A DNA stretch of 64,000 bases from Saccharothrix saharensis (GCF_006716745.1 NZ_VFPP01000001.1:5467386-5531385), one strand, 5' to 3'. Shown: positions 1 through 8,783, counted from the first letter of the stretch. Numbers and translations: made by a program. The notes: generated from the sequence alone by a model not told the origin.

Positions 1-394
1 TGACGAAGTCGGCCCCGGCACCCAGTGACGCCCACAGGCCACCGGTGGTCGGGTCACCCAGCACCGACACGTGCGGCAAGCCCGCCTCCCGGTGCGCGGC
101 GCACAGCCGCGCCACGCGCTGGAGCTGCCGCAACGACAGCATCCCCTCCTGCATCCGGCTCCCACCGGTGGCGATCCGGGACACCACGGGCAAGCGGGCG
201 GCCCGCGCCCCGGTGAACGCCTCCTCGATCAGGGCGCCGGTCGCGGTGCCGACGGAGCCGCCGAGGAACCGGAAGTCGAAGGTGATCTCCACCGCGTGCG
301 CCGACCGCTGCCACGTCACCGACTCGACGCCACCGGACCGCGCCCGCGCCCGGCCGAGCTGCTCCTCGTAACCCGGCCAGCCCAGCGGGTTCAC
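1..394 (-). CDS. Carboxyltransferase (AccD-type) subunit, partial at left edge
   Basis: This is the N-terminal part of an acyl-CoA carboxylase carboxyltransferase; the 3' end lies outside the window. The frame was read by hand from a GTG whose bases overlap the stop of the upstream gene (GTGA). The peptide contains the crotonase-fold signature ATGGSRMQEGMLSLRQ and a downstream DPTTGGLWASLGAG stretch, both typical of AccD-like subunits, which move carboxyl groups from biotin to acetyl- or propionyl-CoA. The overlap with matB suggests coupled translation and a shared role in supplying malonyl-type CoA. Which acyl-CoA it uses cannot be told from 131 residues. Confidence 0.8.
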   Translation of the reverse strand, partial: MNPLGWPGYEEQLGRARARSGGVESVTWQRSAHAVEITFDFRFLGGSVGTATGALIEEAFTGARAARLPVVSRIATGGSRMQEGMLSLRQLQRVARLCAAHREAGLPHVSVLGDPTTGGLWASLGAGADFV

Positions 395-1725
395 CGCAGC
401 TCCCGCTTCAGCACCTTGCCCATGTCGTTGCGCGGCAACGCGTCCACGTACCGCACGACCCTCGGCCGCTTGTGCGGCGACAGCAACCTGGCCACGTGGT
501 CGCCCAACGCCTCGGGCGCGGGTGGTTCGCCGTCGGCCACGACCCACGCCACCACCCGCTCGCCCAGGTCGTCGTCCGGCTCGCCGGTCACCGCGACCTC
601 GGCCACGGCCGGGTGCTCCAGCAGGGCGTTCTCGACCTCGCCCGCACCGATCTTGTACCCGCCGCTCTTGATCAGGTCCGTGGCCCGTCGCCCGACGATC
701 CGCACGTACCCGTCCGGCTCCACCACGGCCAGGTCACCGGTCCGGAACCAGCCGTCGCGGAACGCGTCACGCGTGGCGTCCGGCCGGTTCAGGTACTCCA
801 GGAACAGGTTCGGCCCGCGCACCTCGATCTCGCCCGGCTCGTCGCCGGACCCGCCGACGACCCGCAGCTCCACCCCGTCCAGCGGCAGCCCGACCGCGCC
901 GGGCCGCCGGTCGCCGTCCGCGCGGACGCTGGTGTTCATCAGCGTCTCGGTCATCCCGTAGCGCTCCACCACCCGCTGGCCGGTGAGCTGCGAGATGCGC
1001 TCGTGCACGGTGGCCGGGAGCGCCGCGGACCCGGACACGAGCAGCCGGGCCCGCCCGAACGCGGCGGCGTGCTCGGGCTCGGCCGCGATCCGGTGGTACA
1101 TCGTGGGGACGCCGAACATCATCGTGCCGCCGCCGCGCAGCGCCTCGGCCGCCTCGGCGACGCCGAACGACCCGAGGTGGTGCACCGTCCCGCCCCGCCG
1201 CAACGGCCCGAGCACCCCGACGCCCAAGCCGTGCACGTGGAACAACGGCAGGCCGTGCACCACCACGTCGTCCTCGGTCCACGCCCACGCCGCCGCCAGC
1301 GCGTCGAGGTTCGTCGCCAGCGCCCGCCTCGGCAGCACCACGCCCTTGGGCGGTCCCGTCGTGCCGCTCGTGTAGACGATCAACGCCGGCGCCTCGCCGT
1401 CCGGCTCCGGCAGGTCGACCACCGGGCCGGACGGCAGCACGTCGTCCACCACCAGGTCGGGCTCGCTGTCGGCGAGGATGTGCGCGAGCTCCCGCTCGCC
1501 GACCTTGGGGTTGAGCGGCACGACCGGCACGCCGGCCAGCAACGCGCCGACGACCACCACGCACGTCTCGGGGGTCGGCCGCGCCCACACCGCGACCCTC
1601 CGCCGCCCGACCAGCCCGCCCGCCACGGCGCGGGCCTCGCGCGCCAACTGCTCGTAGGTCAGCTCCCGCTCGGGGAACCGCAGGGCGATCTTCGGCGACG
1701 GTGAGGCCAGCGCTGGCAGCAGCAT
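391..1725 (-). CDS. matB: Malonyl-CoA synthetase (MatB-type AMP-forming ligase)
   Basis: 444 residues, an ANL-superfamily adenylating enzyme. Motifs seen: YTSGTTGPPKG at about 118-128 (phosphate loop), ERYGMTETLMNTSVRADG (A5 region) and FRTGDLAV; it ends with PRNDMGKVLKR, which carries the catalytic lysine. The whole sequence resembles the Streptomyces coelicolor malonyl-CoA synthetase MatB, which makes malonyl- or methylmalonyl-CoA from the diacid, ATP and CoA. The length fits that short family, and the ATG start gives the usual N-terminus. Its stop overlaps the GTG of the downstream carboxyltransferase gene, so the two are probably one transcript supplying extender units for fatty acid or polyketide synthesis. 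Confidence 0.88.
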   Translation of the reverse strand: MLLPALASPSPKIALRFPERELTYEQLAREARAVAGGLVGRRRVAVWARPTPETCVVVVGALLAGVPVVPLNPKVGERELAHILADSEPDLVVDDVLPSGPVVDLPEPDGEAPALIVYTSGTTGPPKGVVLPRRALATNLDALAAAWAWTEDDVVVHGLPLFHVHGLGVGVLGPLRRGGTVHHLGSFGVAEAAEALRGGGTMMFGVPTMYHRIAAEPEHAAAFGRARLLVSGSAALPATVHERISQLTGQRVVERYGMTETLMNTSVRADGDRRPGAVGLPLDGVELRVVGGSGDEPGEIEVRGPNLFLEYLNRPDATRDAFRDGWFRTGDLAVVEPDGYVRIVGRRATDLIKSGGYKIGAGEVENALLEHPAVAEVAVTGEPDDDLGERVVAWVVADGEPPAPEALGDHVARLLSPHKRPRVVRYVDALPRNDMGKVLKRELR

Positions 1726-1759
1726 CCCCTTACAGTGACCGGCCCCGCCCCCGGACGCA

Positions 1760-2065
1760 TCACAAGTGTGGTTCGAGCCACGCGATCAGGTGGATCTTCG
1801 GCCGAGCGCCGACTGTCTGTGCGACCAACCGGCCGTCCCGGTAGAGCTGGAGCGTGGGCGCGGACATGATCCCCTGGTCGCGGGCCGTGCCCGGGCTGGC
1901 GTCCATGTCGACCTTCAGCACGGTGAGGTCGTCGCGCTCCCGGTCGATCTCGTCCAGCACCGGCTCCAGCATCCGGCACGGCCCGCACCACGCGGCGCCG
2001 AACTCCACCAGCACGTTCCCGCCGGCCACCGCTCCGGTGAACTCGTCGTCGGTCAACGTCCGCAC
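1760..2065 (-). CDS. Thioredoxin
   Basis: 101 residues with the classical redox-active motif WCGPC at residues 26-30, a central ARDQGIMSAPTLQLYRDG segment carrying the cis-proline, and a thioredoxin-fold C-terminus. It would reduce protein disulfides in the cytoplasm using thioredoxin reductase. The GTG start used here lies 12 nt inside the end of the upstream merR gene. A longer reading frame exists, but its extra N-terminus is only out-of-frame MerR sequence. Location behind a MerR regulator suggests it belongs to that regulator's own operon. Confidence 0.9.
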   Translation of the reverse strand: MRTLTDDEFTGAVAGGNVLVEFGAAWCGPCRMLEPVLDEIDRERDDLTVLKVDMDASPGTARDQGIMSAPTLQLYRDGRLVAQTVGARPKIHLIAWLEPHL

Positions 2066-2424
2066 GGCCTGCTCCTCTGCTCGGCGTCCTGAAGCTGCGC
2101 GCGCACCTGGTCCCGGACGGCCCGCAACCGGGTGATGCAGTCGTCCAGCTCGGCCAGCTTGCGCCGGTACACCTCGACCGACGCCGGGCAGGCGTCGCCG
2201 GAGGTGTGGCCGTCGCGCAGGCACTGGACGAACGGCCTGGTGTCCTCCAGGGCGAACCCGATGCCGGTGAGCGAGCGGATCTCGTGCACCAGCTTCAGGT
2301 CGTCCTCGTCGTACTCCCGCTGCCCGTTCGCGGCGCGCCGCGCGGGCAGCAGTCCGAGGGACTCGTAGTAGCGCAGCGCACGGGTGGTCGTGCCACCCCG
2401 CCGCGCCAGTTCTCCGATGCGCAC
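2053..2424 (-). CDS. MerR-family regulator, Cys-containing
   Basis: 123 residues from a GTG preceded by GGAGGATGAGCGC (a good ribosome site). The N-terminus VRIGELARRGGTTTRALRYYESLGLL is a MerR winged helix. A dimerisation coiled coil (KLAELDDCITRLRAVRDQVRAQL) follows. Two cysteines in CLRDGHTSGDAC could bind a metal or act as a redox sensor, as in related MerR proteins. It overlaps thioredoxin by 13 nt, and a perfect palindrome lies in its upstream region, so autoregulation and control of the thioredoxin gene are likely. The inducer is unknown. An upstream ATG would add 16 residues read through the palindrome and is less likely. Confidence 0.85.
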   Translation of the reverse strand: MRIGELARRGGTTTRALRYYESLGLLPARRAANGQREYDEDDLKLVHEIRSLTGIGFALEDTRPFVQCLRDGHTSGDACPASVEVYRRKLAELDDCITRLRAVRDQVRAQLQDAEQRSRPCGR

Positions 2425-2440
2425 GCGCTCATCCTCCGAC

Positions 2441-2456
2441 TTGACGTGGACGTCAA
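2441..2456. promoter_or_regulatory. Probable MerR operator palindrome
   Basis: TTGACGTGGACGTCAA is a 16-bp inverted repeat with perfect 7-bp arms around a 2-bp centre. It sits 17 nt upstream of the merR GTG and in the gap shared with divergent tsaB. MerR regulators bind such dyads in their own promoters; here this is an inference from position and symmetry. Confidence 0.6.
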
Positions 2457-2481
2457 CACAAGTGTGGTGCACGCCACCCGA

Positions 2482-2487
2482 TACCCT
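2482..2487 (+). promoter_or_regulatory. -10 element of tsaB, probably leaderless
   Basis: TACCCT ends 8 nt before the GTG at 2496. With a normal 6-8 nt distance to the transcription start, the mRNA would begin at or next to the start codon. No ribosome binding site is visible, which fits a leaderless message. Confidence 0.45.
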
Positions 2488-2495
2488 TGTCAGTT

Positions 2496-3170
2496 GTGCT
2501 AGTGCTCGCCTTGGACACCGCCACCCCCGCCGTCACGGCCGGTGTGGTGGAACTGACGCCCGGCTCGCCTCCCCGGCTGCTCGCCCAGCGGGTGACGGTG
2601 AACGCGAAGGCGCACGGTGAGCTGCTCACACCGCACCTCCAGGAGGCGCTGGCGGAGGCAGGTCACCGGCTCGCCGACCTCGACGCGATCGTGTGCGGCT
2701 CGGGCCCCGGGCCGTTCACCGGGCTGCGCGTGGGCCTGGTCACCGCCGCCGCGCTCGGCCAGGCGCTCAACCGGCCGGTGTACCCGGTGCCGACGCCGGA
2801 CGCCGTCGCGCTGGACGCCGCCACCGGCAAACCGCTGCTGGTGGCCACCGACGCGCGCCGCAAGGAGGTGTACTGGGCGGCCTACGACGCGGCCGGCCGG
2901 CGCACCGACGGCCCGCACGTCGACCGGCCCGCCGACCTGGTCGTGAAGCTGCCCGCGGTGGCCGAGGCCGCCGGCGAGGGCGCCGAGCTGTACGCCGACG
3001 TGATCGGGCTGCCGGTGGTGGCGGCGCGCTACCCGTCGCCGGTGTCGCTGGTCGCGGTGGCGGCCGAGGAGCTGCTCGCGGGCGCGCGTCCGGCCGCGCT
3101 CACCCCGCTCTACCTGCGCCGTCCGGACGCGGTGGAGCCCGTCGGGCGCAAGCGGGTGACCCGGGCGTGA
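2496..3170 (+). CDS. tsaB: tRNA threonylcarbamoyladenosine biosynthesis protein TsaB
   Basis: 224 residues, an inactive paralogue of TsaD in the complex that makes the universal tRNA modification t6A at A37. It shows the ASKHA-fold start VLVLALDTATPAV, the conserved CGSGPGPFTGLRVGL loop at about 68-82 and ATDARRKEVYWAAY. I chose the GTG at 2496, which gives the usual N-terminus; an in-frame TTG at 2487 would add three residues. Its stop overlaps the rimI GTG (GTGA), so tsaB-rimI-tsaD is a translationally coupled operon, the same order as Rv3421c-Rv3419c of M. tuberculosis. Confidence 0.93.
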   Translation: MLVLALDTATPAVTAGVVELTPGSPPRLLAQRVTVNAKAHGELLTPHLQEALAEAGHRLADLDAIVCGSGPGPFTGLRVGLVTAAALGQALNRPVYPVPTPDAVALDAATGKPLLVATDARRKEVYWAAYDAAGRRTDGPHVDRPADLVVKLPAVAEAAGEGAELYADVIGLPVVAARYPSPVSLVAVAAEELLAGARPAALTPLYLRRPDAVEPVGRKRVTRA

Positions 3171-3625
3171 GTCCCGGCACCGTCACGATCGCGCCGCTGC
3201 GCCGCCGGGACGCGGCGAGGTGCGCGCAGATCGAGCAGGACCTGTTCCCGGGCGACGACCCGTGGAGCGCGGACGCGTTCCGCAGCGAGCTGGACCACGG
3301 CAACTTCTACGTCGGCGCGTACGTCGACGAGACGTTGATCGGGTACGCGGGCCTCGGCCTGACCGACTTCGAGTCGAGCGTCCACACGATCGCGGTCGTG
3401 GTGGACTACCAGGGCAGCGGTGTCGGCAAGACGCTGCTGCGCGCCCTGCTCGCCAAGGCCGACGAGCTGGGGCTCCCGGTGTTCCTGGAAGTCCGCACGG
3501 ACAACGCGCGGGCGATCGGCCTCTACCTGGCGCACGGGTTCGAGCACCTCGGCCTGCGCCGCCGCTACTACCAGCCGTCGGGCGCCGACGCGTACACGAT
3601 GGGAAGGCCCGCGAACCGTGACTGA
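3167..3625 (+). CDS. rimI: Ribosomal protein alanine N-acetyltransferase RimI
   Basis: 152 residues forming a single GNAT domain. The acetyl-CoA binding signature is [20 protein letters not shown], and the C-terminal part [21 protein letters not shown] matches the RimI motif LEVR.SN..A..LY...GF. The family acetylates the N-terminal alanine of ribosomal protein S18 and other proteins. It overlaps tsaB by 4 nt and tsaD by 8 nt, which supports translational coupling. The substrate in this organism is not shown by sequence. Confidence 0.9.
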   Translation: MSPGTVTIAPLRRRDAARCAQIEQDLFPGDDPWSADAFRSELDHGNFYVGAYVDETLIGYAGLGLTDFESSVHTIAVVVDYQGSGVGKTLLRALLAKADELGLPVFLEVRTDNARAIGLYLAHGFEHLGLRRRYYQPSGADAYTMGRPANRD

Positions 3626-4670
3626 CCGGCTCATCCTCGGTATCGAGAGCTCGTGCGACGAGACCGGCGTCGGCATCGTCCGGCTCGGCCCGGACGGGTC
3701 GCTGGAACTGCTCGCCGACGAGGTCGCGTCCAGCGTCGAGGAGCACGCCCGCTTCGGCGGCGTCGTGCCCGAGGTCGCGTCCCGCGCGCACCTGGAGGCC
3801 ATGGTGCCGACCATGCGCCGTGCCGTGGAGAAGGCCGGGATCGCGCTGCGGGACGTGCACTCGATCGCGGTCACCGCCGGTCCGGGGCTCGCGGGCGCGC
3901 TGCTGGTCGGCGTGTCGGCGGCCAAGGCGTACGCGGCGGCGTTGGACAAGCCGCTGTACGGCGTGAACCACCTCGCGGGCCACGTCGCGGCGGACACCCT
4001 CGAGCACGGGCCGCTGCCGAAGCGGTGCGTGGCGCTGCTCGTGTCGGGCGGGCACTCGCAGCTGCTGCTGGTCGAGGGGCTGGCGGAGAAGATCACCGAG
4101 ATCGGGTCCACGGTGGACGACGCGGCGGGCGAGGCCTACGACAAGGTGGCCCGGCTGCTCGACCTGCCGTACCCGGGCGGCCCGCCGATCGACAAGCTCG
4201 CCAAGCAGGGCAACGGCTGCGCCATCGCGTTCCCGCGCGGGCTGACCGGTCCGCGTGACGCGAAGTACGACTTCTCGTTCTCCGGCTTGAAGACGTCGGT
4301 GGCGCGGTGGGTGGAGAAGCAGGAGCGCGCGGGGGAGGAGATCCCGCTGGCCGACGTGGCCGCGTCGTTCCAGGAGGCGGTGGCCGACGTGCTGACCGCG
4401 AAGGCGATCCGGGCGTGCAAGGACCTGGCCGTGGACACGCTGGTGATCTCCGGCGGGGTGGCCGCGAACTCGCGCCTGTCCGGGCTCGCGGCGGAGCGGT
4501 GCGCCGAGGCGGGCATCGAGCTGCGCGTCCCGCGTCCCCGGCTGTGCACCGACAACGGCGCGATGATCGCCGCCCTCGGCGCGCACCTGGTGGCCGCCGG
4601 CGCGAAGCCGTCCGCCCTGGACCTCTCGACCACCCCCGGCCTGCCCGTGAGCACCATCCAGATCCTCTGA
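3618..4670 (+). CDS. tsaD: tRNA N6-adenosine threonylcarbamoyltransferase TsaD
   Basis: 350 residues from a GTG that overlaps the end of rimI. It transfers the threonylcarbamoyl group to A37 of ANN-decoding tRNAs. The metal ligands are in NHLAGH (His118 and His122). [34 protein letters not shown] and [13 protein letters not shown] are all Kae1/TsaD/Qri7 signatures. Length is normal for the family. It is the last gene of the t6A operon, and transcription probably ends in the inverted-repeat block immediately downstream. Confidence 0.95.
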   Translation: MTDRLILGIESSCDETGVGIVRLGPDGSLELLADEVASSVEEHARFGGVVPEVASRAHLEAMVPTMRRAVEKAGIALRDVHSIAVTAGPGLAGALLVGVSAAKAYAAALDKPLYGVNHLAGHVAADTLEHGPLPKRCVALLVSGGHSQLLLVEGLAEKITEIGSTVDDAAGEAYDKVARLLDLPYPGGPPIDKLAKQGNGCAIAFPRGLTGPRDAKYDFSFSGLKTSVARWVEKQERAGEEIPLADVAASFQEAVADVLTAKAIRACKDLAVDTLVISGGVAANSRLSGLAAERCAEAGIELRVPRPRLCTDNGAMIAALGAHLVAAGAKPSALDLSTTPGLPVSTIQIL

Positions 4671-4672
4671 CC

Positions 4673-4815
4673 CCCCGCGTGTCGAACGCTCAGGTCTCGT
4701 GAGTCGAACGCTCAGGTCCCCCGAGTTCCACGTTCGCGTCGGCTCCGGCCGTACCCGAGTGTTGAATTCGGGGTACCCGAGCGTTCGACACGCGGGGCCT
4801 GAGCGTTCGACTCAC
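4673..4815. repeat. Interleaved inverted repeats between tsaD and the SARP gene
   Basis: The sequence GTCGAACGCTCAGGT occurs twice on the plus strand (4681-4695 and 4703-4717). Its inverse occurs at 4775-4789 and 4798-4811. Two exact long pairs exist: 4673-4691 with 4779-4797 (19 bp) and 4699-4716 with 4798-4815 (18 bp). Their order is A1, A2, A1', A2', so the pairs cross. A degenerate inverse unit lies at 4753-4766. The last unit runs into the stop codon of the minus-strand SARP gene. It may act as a bidirectional terminator; its origin is unclear. Confidence 0.85.
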
Positions 4816-7800
4816 GGGTAGGGGACGGTCAGGCCTTCGGCGTGACCTGCGGCGAAAGCGGCGGCGTAGGCGTCGGAGCCCAAGGCGGCGCGGGCCGCGG
4901 CGGAGATCCGGTCCACGTCGTCGCGTTCCCCGACGGGCAGCGGCACGCCGACGGACGCGCGGGCCGCCGTCGCCGCACCCAGCAGCCGCGCCGCCGTCCG
5001 CGCGTCGCCCGCCAACGCCCGAGCGCCCGCCGAGCCCTCCAGCGCCAACGCGATCGCCCGCGGGTCGCCCACCTCCCGGGCCAGCGCCAACCCCTCCGAG
5101 TGCAGCTCCTCCGCCCGCGCCGCGTCACCGCGCTGCTCGGCCACGAACCCCAGCTCCGCCAGCACCAACGTCGCACCCGCCGCGAACCCGACCTGCCGGT
5201 GCCACGCCCGCAGTCGCTCCCAGTGCGCCTCCGCCTCGTCGAGCCGCCCCTCCCGCCGCGCGCCCAGCGCCAAGCCCGTCACCGCGTACACCTCACCGGG
5301 CGAGAACCCGTGCTCGGCCGCCGTCCGACGGGCCCGTTCGTGCAGCTCACGCGCCTTCGGGTAGTCACCGCGGGTCAACGCCACCCGGCCCAGCCAGGAC
5401 AGCTTGTACGACACCTCCGGCCACGACCGCAGCTCCTCCGCCACCCGCAGCCCGTCCCGGTGCACGGCCTCCGCGCGTTCGTAGTCACCGGCCAGCTGCG
5501 CGAGCATCCCCAGCCCGAACGACGCCTTGAGCTGCCCCCACCGCTCGCCCAACGCCTCGAACAGCGCCGCGCACCGCGCGGCCGACGCGCGTGCCTCCTC
5601 GACCGAGCCCCGGGCCAGCGCCTGGCTCACCCGGTCGCTGTGCGCGGCGGCCACGCCCCACCGGTCGCCCAGCTCCTCGAACGCCGCCAGCGCCCGGGAG
5701 GTCAGCCGCTCGGCCGACGGCATGTCGCCGACAGTCGACAGCACGTAGCCGAGGAACCACCGGGCCCGTGCCCTCTGCGGAACGTCGTCGACCTCCGCGG
5801 TACCGGCCACCGCCGCGGGTTCCGCCGCCTCACCCAGCAGCACCCCGAACCCGGCGCGCCACGCCGCCGTCACCGGATCGGTCGCGGTCATCAGCCGCCG
5901 ACCCTCCCGCAACCGGCCGCGCAGGAACCAGTACCAGGTCAACGCACGCGTCAACCGGGCCGAGTCGGCGGGCCCCAACGCGTCGTGCGCGGCACGCAGG
6001 TTCGCCGTGTCGGCGTCCAGCCGGTCCAGCCACGCCAACTGACCGGCCGCCCGCAGCTCCGGGTCGGCGCGTTCGGCCAGCGCCAGGTAGAACGCCGCGT
6101 GCCGCACCCGCACGTCCTCGAACTCGCCCGCCTCCCGCAACCTCTCCCGCCCGTAGTCGGCGACCGACTCCAACAACCGGAACCGCGGCTCGCCCGTGTG
6201 CTCCGGCGCGACCACCAGCGACCGGTCCACCAGCCGGGTCAGCACGTCGAGCACCTCGTCCACCGCCACCCCGCCGCCCGCGCACACGGCCTCGGCGGCG
6301 TCCAACGCGCACCCGTCCACGTGCACGGACAACCGCCGCAGCACGGTCCGCTCGGCGTCACCGAGCACGTCCCAGCTCCAGTCGATCATGGCCCGCAACG
6401 TCCGCTGCCGGGCGGGCGCGTCCCGGTGCCCGGTCGCCAGCACCCGGAACCGGTCGTCCAGCCGGTCCAGCAGCGCCGTCACGCCGAGCCCGCGCACCCG
6501 CGTCGCGGCCAGCTCCACCGCGAGCGGCAGGCCGTCGAGCCGGCGGCAGATCGCCTCGACCACCGCGGCGTTGTCCGGCGTCACGGTGAAGCCGGGGGCG
6601 GCGGCGGCAGCGCGCGCCGCGAACAACGTCACCGCATCCGACAGGTCCAACGGCGGCACGGCCCACACCGTCTCGAACGCCAACCCGAGCGGTTCCTGGC
6701 TGGTGGCCAGCACCCGCAGCCCCGGCACGGCCCGCAGCAGCCGGGACACCAGCGCGGCGACCGGCTCCACCAGCCGCTCGCAGTTGTCCAGCACCAGCAG
6801 CACCTCACGCCCGCGCAACGCCTCCACCAGCGCCGCCCCGGACGCGTCCTCGCGCACGCCGAGCACGTCGGCCACCGCGCTCACCACCTGCTCGGCCCGC
6901 CCGACACCCGCCAGCTCGACCAGCCACACCCCGTCCGCGACCGCGTCCCGCCGGGCGACCTCCAGGGCCAGGCTCGTCTTGCCGACCCCGCCCGGACCGG
7001 TGAGCGTCACCAGCCGGGCGTCCCGCGGCAGCCCGCGCAGGTCCCGCACCGCCCGTTCCCGGCCGACCAGCGCCGTCACCGCCACCGGCAGGTTCGTGCG
7101 CGCCGCCGCGACGGGCCCGAGCGCCGGGTCGTGGTCCAGGATCGCCCGGTGCAGCGCGGCCAGCGCGGGCCCCGGCTCCAGCCCCTGCTCCTCGGCCAGC
7201 GCCCGCCGCAGCTCCGCGTAGCTCGCCAGCGCCTCGACCTGCCGCCCGGCCCGGTAGAGGGCCCGCATGTGCAGCCCGCGCAAGCGTTCGCGCAACGGGT
7301 GCCGCGCCACCTCGGCCGCCAGGTCCACCTCGCCCGACCCCGAGCCCGACTCGGCGAACTCCTCCAACGCCGCCAGCCGCTCCTCCGCCCACCGCGCCGT
7401 CACCGGGGCCAGGAACGGCGCGTCGGCGAACTCCGCCAGCGGCTCGCCGCGCCACAACGCCAACGCCTCGCCGTACCGCCCGGCCGCCACCAGCTCCCGG
7501 AACCGCAACACGTCCAAAGTGGACGAGTCGACCCGCACCGCGTACCCCGCCGGCCCGTGCGCGACCAGCTCCCGCCCGCCCGGCTCCGCCGCCTCCAACG
7601 CCCGGCGCAACTGGGAGACCTTGGTCTGCAACGTGTTCACCGGGTTGCCGGGCGGCCGGTCGCCCCACAGGTCGAACGCCAACCGGTCCGCGGACACCGG
7701 GCGACCCTCGTGCGCGAGCAGGTCCGCCAGCAGCAACCGGACCTTCGCCTCCGGCACCCGCACCGCGCCGCCGCCCGCCGCCCACACGCCCAGCGGACCC

Positions 7801-7817
7801 AACACCCCGAATCTCAC
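4812..7817 (-). CDS. AfsR/SARP-family transcriptional regulator with NB-ARC and TPR domains
   Basis: 1001 residues from a GTG (MRFGVLGPLGVW). Domains in order: an OmpR-like winged helix (1-95, including DLWGDRPPGNPVNTLQTKVS), a bacterial transcriptional activation domain (about 100-235), an NB-ARC ATPase with Walker A GPGGVGKT at 274-281 and a LLVLDNCERL Walker B, then a long TPR-rich C-terminus. Such proteins activate secondary-metabolite or developmental genes. The much longer open frame upstream is out of phase with the divergent gene and not real. It is transcribed away from the imine-reductase-like gene, with three 11-bp-spaced repeats in the shared promoter, so that gene is its likely target. 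Confidence 0.9.
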   Translation of the reverse strand: MRFGVLGPLGVWAAGGGAVRVPEAKVRLLLADLLAHEGRPVSADRLAFDLWGDRPPGNPVNTLQTKVSQLRRALEAAEPGGRELVAHGPAGYAVRVDSSTLDVLRFRELVAAGRYGEALALWRGEPLAEFADAPFLAPVTARWAEERLAALEEFAESGSGSGEVDLAAEVARHPLRERLRGLHMRALYRAGRQVEALASYAELRRALAEEQGLEPGPALAALHRAILDHDPALGPVAAARTNLPVAVTALVGRERAVRDLRGLPRDARLVTLTGPGGVGKTSLALEVARRDAVADGVWLVELAGVGRAEQVVSAVADVLGVREDASGAALVEALRGREVLLVLDNCERLVEPVAALVSRLLRAVPGLRVLATSQEPLGLAFETVWAVPPLDLSDAVTLFAARAAAAAPGFTVTPDNAAVVEAICRRLDGLPLAVELAATRVRGLGVTALLDRLDDRFRVLATGHRDAPARQRTLRAMIDWSWDVLGDAERTVLRRLSVHVDGCALDAAEAVCAGGGVAVDEVLDVLTRLVDRSLVVAPEHTGEPRFRLLESVADYGRERLREAGEFEDVRVRHAAFYLALAERADPELRAAGQLAWLDRLDADTANLRAAHDALGPADSARLTRALTWYWFLRGRLREGRRLMTATDPVTAAWRAGFGVLLGEAAEPAAVAGTAEVDDVPQRARARWFLGYVLSTVGDMPSAERLTSRALAAFEELGDRWGVAAAHSDRVSQALARGSVEEARASAARCAALFEALGERWGQLKASFGLGMLAQLAGDYERAEAVHRDGLRVAEELRSWPEVSYKLSWLGRVALTRGDYPKARELHERARRTAAEHGFSPGEVYAVTGLALGARREGRLDEAEAHWERLRAWHRQVGFAAGATLVLAELGFVAEQRGDAARAEELHSEGLALAREVGDPRAIALALEGSAGARALAGDARTAARLLGAATAARASVGVPLPVGERDDVDRISAAARAALGSDAYAAAFAAGHAEGLTVPYP

Positions 7818-7847
7818 GCCCGGACCGTAACCGGGCGGCCGTGCGCC

Positions 7848-7876
7848 GACCCCCAGCAGACCCCCAGGAGACCGTG
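7848..7876. promoter_or_regulatory. Candidate SARP binding site: heptamer direct repeats at 11-bp spacing
   Basis: GACCCCC at 7848-7854 and 7859-7865, then GACCGTG at 7870-7876, form three direct repeats with an exact 11-bp period. SARP proteins typically bind direct heptamers with 4-bp spacers just upstream of a -10 element. The site is in the 105-bp gap between the SARP gene and the divergent reductase gene. Function is inferred. Confidence 0.5.
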
Positions 7877-7922
7877 CGCGGCACCGGCCACCCTCGAAGT
7901 CACACGAAGGAGTGAGGAACAC

Positions 7923-8783
7923 ATGACCGACAAGACCCCGTTGACCGTGATCGGCCTCGGCCCGATGGGCCAGGCCATGGTGACCCGGTTCCTCGAGGCC
8001 GGACACCCGACCACGGTCTGGAACCGCACCACCGCCCGTGCCGACGCCGTCGTCGCCCGGGGCGCCGTCCGGGCCGCGACCGCGGCCGACGCGGTGGCCG
8101 CGAACCGGCTGCTGGTGCTCAGCCTCACCGACTACGCCGCCATGTACGACATCCTCGACGGCACCGACCTCGCCGGCCGCGTCGTGGTCAACCTGAGCTC
8201 CGACACGCCCGACCAGACCCTCAAGGCCGCCGCCTGGCTCGCCGAACGGGGCGCGGAGCTGCTGGTCGGCGGCGTGATGGCGAACGCGGAGATGGTCGGC
8301 CACCCGGCCGCGTACGTCTTCTACAGCGGACCGCGCGAGGTGTTCGACCGGCACGCCGCCGCGCTCGCGGTGCTCGGCCGGCCCGACTACCTGGGCGAGG
8401 ACCACACCCTGGCCCAGCTGCTCTACCAGGCGCAGCTCGACGTCTTCCTCACCTCGCTGGCCGCGATGCTGCACGGCATCGCCCTGGTGAAGTCGGCGGG
8501 CTTCACGGCCGAGCGGTACGCGCCGTACCTCACCGACACCCTCAACACGCTGTCGATGTACGTCGCCGAGACCGTCCGGCACGTCGACGCCGACGAGCAC
8601 CCCGGCGACCTGGCCAACGCCACCATGATGGGCGCCACCGCGGCGCACGTCGTGGGTGCCAGCGAGGCCGCCGGCGTCGACGCCGCGCTGCCCAGGGCGG
8701 TCCGGTCCCTCTACGACCGCGCCATCGCGGCGGGGCACGGCAAGGACAGCTGGACCGCCCTGATCAACGTCCTGCGGAGCTGA
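7923..8783 (+). CDS. NADPH-dependent imine reductase-like oxidoreductase
   Basis: 286 residues. The N-terminal Rossmann domain has VIGLGPMGQAMV at 9-20 followed by the NADP-type NRT at 34-36. The C-terminal helical domain has YQAQLDVFLTSLAAMLHG with Asp173, the position of the catalytic aspartate in many imine reductases; the rest follows the 6-phosphogluconate dehydrogenase/IRED pattern. It would reduce a C=N (or related) bond. A strong ribosome site (GAAGGAG) precedes the ATG. It diverges from the SARP regulator, which suggests specialised metabolism. The natural substrate is unknown. Its stop is immediately adjacent to the stop of convergent phoD. Confidence 0.8.
   Translation: MTDKTPLTVIGLGPMGQAMVTRFLEAGHPTTVWNRTTARADAVVARGAVRAATAADAVAANRLLVLSLTDYAAMYDILDGTDLAGRVVVNLSSDTPDQTLKAAAWLAERGAELLVGGVMANAEMVGHPAAYVFYSGPREVFDRHAAALAVLGRPDYLGEDHTLAQLLYQAQLDVFLTSLAAMLHGIALVKSAGFTAERYAPYLTDTLNTLSMYVAETVRHVDADEHPGDLANATMMGATAAHVVGASEAAGVDAALPRAVRSLYDRAIAAGHGKDSWTALINVLRS

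Noticed and set aside
4842-8783. Very long plus-strand open frame over the SARP gene
   Set aside because: It is a GC-rich shadow of the SARP gene; the peptide is Arg/Pro/Gln-rich without domains until it enters the true imine-reductase frame at 7923.
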